A stretch of DNA of 34,485 nt from a bacterium (GTDB lineage Bacteria > Myxococcota_A > Bradymonadia > UBA7976 > UBA1532): the NCBI GenBank assembly GCA_030426945.1, contig JAUHXL010000021.1:1-34485 (forward strand), read 5' to 3'. Position numbers and translations under genes: made by a program. The notes below the pieces were generated by a model. It searched no databases. It saw only the letters and a list, made by a program, of their open reading frames with translations, and was not told where the DNA came from. Position 1 is the stretch's first letter. Each line of letters opens with the position of its first letter. Shown in pieces: positions 31,552 to 34,485 of this stretch.

Positions 31552-32781
31552 CTACTCGTCCACCAGCCAGGCCTCGTCGACCACCTCGAAGGTGTCCTCG
31601 AGGGGTTCGACCAGGTCGTTGAGCTCGCCCCGGCGGATGTCGGCGAGGGCCTCGAGCCCGCGGCTGAAGGCCTGCGCCTCCTGCGCGTGCGGCCGAAAGT
31701 CGGCGGCCGGGAGGTGCAGCAGCACCCCACCCTCGGGCAGGCGCACCGACGCCGTCGTGGGCTCGCCGGACAACAGCGACATCTCGCCGAAGGCGTCGCC
31801 CTCGCTGAGCTGCGCGACCCGCGCGGTGCCGTTCGGGCCATGGGCCCACACCTCGGCGGCGCCGTGCAGCAGCAGGAAGAGGCCCGGCGGCGGCGCGCCC
31901 TGGGCGATGACCTCGGCGCCGGCGGGCACCTCGACGAGGCTGAAGCGGCCGAGCACCGAGGCGGTGTCGGGCAGATCCCGCAAGAGCGCGCTGTGGTTGA
32001 CGAGGTTGCTCAGGAGGCGGGCCTTCACCAGCTCGACCAGCTGAGCGGCCAGCCCCGGCTGTCGCGCGCCGAGCGCGGCCAAGGTCTGGGCGTCGATGCG
32101 CCAGGCCAGCCCCGGACCGTCGGCGCGCACCGTGGCCCGCCGGGGCACCGCCGTCAGCAGCGACATCTCGCCCACCAGCGCCGGCGCGCGCACCTCGGCC
32201 AGCACGCGCTCGGCGCCGCCGGGCTGGATCTGCCGGACCTCGGCGCGGCCCTGACCGAGCAGGTAGAGGGCGCTCTCGACGGCGCCCTGCGCGGTCAGCA
32301 CGTCGCCCGACCGCAGGGGCACCTCGGTCAGGGCCTCGGCCAGCGCGACGAAGGCGGCGGGCTCGAGCGCCGAGAAGAGGGGCACGTCGGGCTGGGGCGC
32401 GCGCTCCGGCGGCACCAGGCCGCCGAGATCGGTGCACAGCTTGACGGCGAAGGCGGTGAGCGCCGCGGGATCCTCCGGCGGCTCGACCGGGCGGGCGGGC
32501 GGCATGGTCGGCGGCGGGCGGCGACCCCGCGGGCGGCCGGCGCCGTAGTCGGCGGCCAGCGCGCGCAGGGCCTCGTCCCGGGCGCGGCCCTGCAGGTGAC
32601 GGCGGGCCAGCGTCAAGGCAGCGAAGAAGTGCCCTCGCCGGGCGGCCAGCTCGATGGTGCGCGCCCAGCAGGCGCCGGCCGCGGGCACGCCCCGCGCGGC
32701 CAGCTCCGCACAGACCCGGGCGCGGGCTTCGATCGAGGCCGGCTGCGCGCCCACGGCCCTCGTCGCGTCGGCCAGGCTCAT
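31552..32781 (-). CDS. Twin cyclic-nucleotide-binding-domain protein
   Basis: 409 residues, ATG with GGGGAGGAG upstream. Residues 1-90: helical, Ala/Arg-rich (SIEARARVCAELAARGVPAA, HFFAALTLARRHLQGRARDE). CNB1, ~130-250: PLFSALEPAAFVALAEALTE, GEMSLLTAVPRRATVRAD with the phosphate-binding Glu and Arg. CNB2, ~265-375: LGRFSLVEVPAGAEVIAQGA, GDAFGEMSLLSGEPTTASVR, where the Arg of the phosphate cassette is Thr, so CNB2 probably cannot bind cAMP/cGMP in the usual way. No HTH, kinase or channel domain. Probably a cytoplasmic regulatory adapter for the co-transcribed permease/protease. Confidence 0.9.
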   Translation of the reverse strand: MSLADATRAVGAQPASIEARARVCAELAARGVPAAGACWARTIELAARRGHFFAALTLARRHLQGRARDEALRALAADYGAGRPRGRRPPPTMPPARPVEPPEDPAALTAFAVKLCTDLGGLVPPERAPQPDVPLFSALEPAAFVALAEALTEVPLRSGDVLTAQGAVESALYLLGQGRAEVRQIQPGGAERVLAEVRAPALVGEMSLLTAVPRRATVRADGPGLAWRIDAQTLAALGARQPGLAAQLVELVKARLLSNLVNHSALLRDLPDTASVLGRFSLVEVPAGAEVIAQGAPPPGLFLLLHGAAEVWAHGPNGTARVAQLSEGDAFGEMSLLSGEPTTASVRLPEGGVLLHLPAADFRPHAQEAQAFSRGLEALADIRRGELNDLVEPLEDTFEVVDEAWLVDE

Positions 32782-32913
32782 CGTCTCCTCCCCGGTGTTC
32801 CGCGGACCGCCCGGATCAGCGTCGCCGGCGGCCTCGTCCTGTGCTCAACGGTGGACGTAGCACGCGGCGGCCCGACCGTAAACGCCGCGCACGCAGGCGG
32901 CGCGTCGCGGCGG

Positions 32914-33249
32914 TCAGCGGGCGGCGCGCGCCAGCGCGCGCACGGCGGCGTCGGGATCCTGCTCGAGGCGGGCCAGCGCGCCGACCGCGCCCAGGCGGCG
33001 CAGGGCGTGCGCGGCGGTCAGGCGCACCAGCGGGTGCGGATCCGCCAGCAGCGCGACCAGGCGCCGCTGGCTCACGTCACCGCCCCTCCGGGCGAGGCTG
33101 AGCGCGGACGCGATGCGCACCTTGGGGTAGGGGCTCGCCGAGAGCGCGTCGGCCGGCGCCGGGGCGCGCTCGGTGGCGGCCACCCCCACGGCCGACAGGC
33201 CCAGCAAGGCGAAGAGCAGGACGGCGACCGCGCGCATCGAGTGGGCCAT
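32914..33249 (-). CDS. Small secreted HEAT-repeat protein
   Basis: 111 residues, ATG 33247-33249 with GGGGAGGA upstream. Signal peptide (MRAVAVLLFALLGLSAVGVA), then two to three HEAT-like helical pairs: PYPKVRIASALSLARRGGDV, DPHPLVRLTAAHALRRLGAV, DPDAAVRALARAA, with the conserved VR-A-ALRRLG turn. Too short for an enzyme; likely a periplasmic binding scaffold. 132 bp separate it from the next gene on the strand (32781). That gap shows nothing recognisable. Confidence 0.8.
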   Translation of the reverse strand: MAHSMRAVAVLLFALLGLSAVGVAATERAPAPADALSASPYPKVRIASALSLARRGGDVSQRRLVALLADPHPLVRLTAAHALRRLGAVGALARLEQDPDAAVRALARAAR

Positions 33250-33280
33250 GGGTTCCTCCCCGGTCGAGACGACCTGAACC

Positions 33281-33309
33281 TACATATCGCACCGTGTAGT
33301 CGTCCGCAA
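33281..33309 (-). promoter_or_regulatory. Candidate promoter of the HEAT-repeat gene
   Basis: On the minus strand TTGCGG (RC of 33304-33309), 17-bp spacer, TATGTA (RC of 33281-33286), ~32 bp upstream of the ATG at 33249. The -10 is weak. The next ~60 bp of the gap also hold two T6 runs (33344-33349 and 33355-33360), exceptional in this GC-rich context. Confidence 0.4.
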
Positions 33310-33429
33310 ATCCGTCGCTGGCCTCCGGGGGGCGGGCGCCCACTTTTTTCGATCTTTTTTCTCAAGCCGTGGGGCTGACCGTCGATGTACCGACCGGGCC
33401 GGTCTTCGGCCCGCGGACGACCTGGGACG

Positions 33430-34485
33430 ATGCCGGCGGTTCATACCCACCTCGCAGGGGCCTTCGCGGTGAGCGGGGCGATCGCGCGCCCGCCCAGCCT
33501 GCGCGCCGACGCGCAGCCCGAGGCCGCGGCGACCGCGGCGGACGGGGCGCGGGCCGCGGCGGCGCCGGCGCGCGGGCCGCGGCCGGCGGATCGGGGCGAG
33601 AACGGACGCGACGAACGTGAGCAGCGGCGGGACGGCCGCGCCGAGGGCCGGCGGGGCGAAGCGCGCGATCCCCGCACCGGCGACTTCGTCCGGCTGTCCG
33701 GGGCGGCGGGCGCCCTCGCCGCCACCGGCGACCGCCCCCCGGTCTACGCGCCCACCACTCCCACCCGCACGGCCCGCGACGCGCTGGTCGCGCTGCGGCC
33801 GCCGCCCCCCGAGGGCGCCCCGCCCCCCGAGGGCGCTCCGCCCCCCGAGGGCGCCCCGCCCCCCGAGGGCGCCCCGCCCCCCGAGGGCGCTCCGCCCCCC
33901 GAGGGCCTCCCGCCCCCCGTGGGCGCTGCGCCCCCCGCGGGCGCCCCGCCCCCCGAGGGCGCTCCGCCCCCCGGGGGCGCCCCGCCCCCCGAGGGCGCCG
34001 CCGAGGACCCCCCCGCCGATGGAGGCGCCCGCGCCGACCGGCCGGGCCAGCCCGCGCTCACCGAGGAGGAGCTGAAGCTGGTCCAGACGCTCGCGGCCCG
34101 GGACCGCGAGGTGCGCACCCACGAGCAAGCCCACCAGGCGGTCGGTGGCCGCTACGCCGGCTCGCCCTCGTACGAGTACCAGTCGGGGCCCGACGGCAAG
34201 CGCTACGCCGTCGGGGGCGAGGTGCCCATCGACATCGGCGAGGCCGCCGATCCGGCCGAGACGGTGCGCAAGATGGAGGTCGTCCGCCGCGCCGCCCTCG
34301 CGCCCGCCGAGCCCTCGGGCCAGGATCGGGCGGTGGCCGCGCAGGCGACGCAGATCGCCGCCCGCGCCCGCGCCGAGCTCCAGCAGCAGCAGGCCGAAGA
34401 GGCGGCGCGGGCGCGCGAGGACGAGGCGACCGAGGCGGAGGATCCCTCGGCCGTCGAGGGCGACGCCGCCCCGGCCGACGCCGCC
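33430..34485 (+). CDS. SprA-related putative metalloprotease with PPPEGA repeats (3' end outside window)
   Basis: 352 residues visible, frame open to the end of the window. Residues 1-120 are Ala/Arg/Asp-rich and disordered. Eleven PPPEGA-type hexapeptides (33799-34008) follow. From ~215 the SprA-related family is clear: [25 protein letters not shown] at 231-235 (H231, E232, H235) matching an HExxH zinc motif, then [59 protein letters not shown] and [16 protein letters not shown]. The family is known mainly as 'putative metalloprotease, CJM1_0395 type' with no proven substrate. The ATG at 33430 lacks a strong ribosome site, so a later GTG (e.g. 33472) is possible. Confidence 0.85.
   Translation, partial: MPAVHTHLAGAFAVSGAIARPPSLRADAQPEAAATAADGARAAAAPARGPRPADRGENGRDEREQRRDGRAEGRRGEARDPRTGDFVRLSGAAGALAATGDRPPVYAPTTPTRTARDALVALRPPPPEGAPPPEGAPPPEGAPPPEGAPPPEGAPPPEGLPPPVGAAPPAGAPPPEGAPPPGGAPPPEGAAEDPPADGGARADRPGQPALTEEELKLVQTLAARDREVRTHEQAHQAVGGRYAGSPSYEYQSGPDGKRYAVGGEVPIDIGEAADPAETVRKMEVVRRAALAPAEPSGQDRAVAAQATQIAARARAELQQQQAEEAARAREDEATEAEDPSAVEGDAAPADAA
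33799..34008 (+). repeat. Eleven 18-bp tandem repeats (CCGCCCCCCGAGGGCGCC)
   Basis: GAGGGC (or GTG/GCG/GGG variants) recurs every 18 bp from 33811 to 33991, encoding PPPEGA units in frame with the SprA-related protein. No spacer sequences, so not CRISPR. Confidence 0.9.

Noticed and set aside
33327-33349. Rho-independent terminator before the T6 run
   Set aside because: The stem can form only 4 bp with a 4-nt loop, and no plus-strand gene lies upstream.
30937-33378. 813-residue plus-strand open frame
   Set aside because: Antisense to the permease, cNMP-binding and HEAT genes, all with clear domains and ribosome sites.
33744-34118. Minus-strand GGGAPS repeat protein
   Set aside because: Reverse-complement reading of the PPPEGA repeats; the plus frame contains the conserved SprA-related domain.

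Overview
The window is very GC-rich, tightly packed bacterial chromosome with almost only G/C third codon positions. The gene content suggests Myxococcota (Polyangia-like). It is rich in low-complexity lipoproteins (Asp-Ala, PGAGGT and PPPEGA repeats), TPR and HEAT proteins, atypical two-component proteins, a sigma-54 activator, an AgmX-type domain and an orphan VgrG cluster. Taxonomy is inferred from style; no rRNA or tRNA gene was seen.

Layout. (1) 2-1920: the 3' part of a (Pro-Glu)n / GDDGGG repeat protein, followed 8 bp later by a prolyl-4-hydroxylase-type 2OG-Fe(II) dioxygenase. (2) 6867-1952, minus strand: a type VI secretion spike cassette with VgrG, a ten-repeat MORN/YwqK-like protein, a DUF4280 PAAR-like tip and a multidomain unknown. 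(3) 7123-9565, plus: a DUF2062 membrane protein, an unknown protein with duplicated GAPIYN modules, and a CarH/LitR-like MerR-B12 photoregulator that probably starts at CTG. (4) 9621-16373, plus: a lipoprotein, a small unknown, a receiver/sigma-54 activator, a periplasmic-TPR histidine kinase and a stand-alone receiver, all overlapping or coupled, then a small exported protein behind an ATCGT repeat cluster. (5) 21004-16714, minus: a vWA-like lipoprotein lacking its MIDAS, a PhoR-like kinase and an OmpR-family regulator, preceded by a 7-4-7 direct repeat resembling a Pho box. The kinase-regulator junction is split by a ~230-bp insertion bounded by a perfect 15-bp direct repeat. (6) 21112-23462: two lipoproteins and an epoxide-hydrolase-like enzyme. 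(7) 27421-23723, minus: four genes chained by ATGA/GTGA overlaps (Mpo1-like, small coiled-coil membrane protein, RluA-RlmI fusion, TPR protein). (8) 27408-29389, plus: two overlapping lipoproteins. (9) 33249-29399, minus: HEAT protein, twin cNMP-binding protein, AI-2E family permease, Deg-type serine protease. (10) 33430-end: an open frame encoding an SprA-related putative metalloprotease with PPPEGA repeats.

The most interesting signals are: the operon with two receivers of the same unusual type around a TPR kinase (10520-15846); the insertion that uncoupled a kinase from its regulator (17396-17640); two heptamer-armed inverted-repeat elements, each lying between convergent genes (16470-16659, 23512-23663); the prolyl hydroxylase beside a Pro-Glu repeat protein; the GAPIYN-repeat protein; and the MIDAS-less vWA lipoprotein beside a kinase and regulator.
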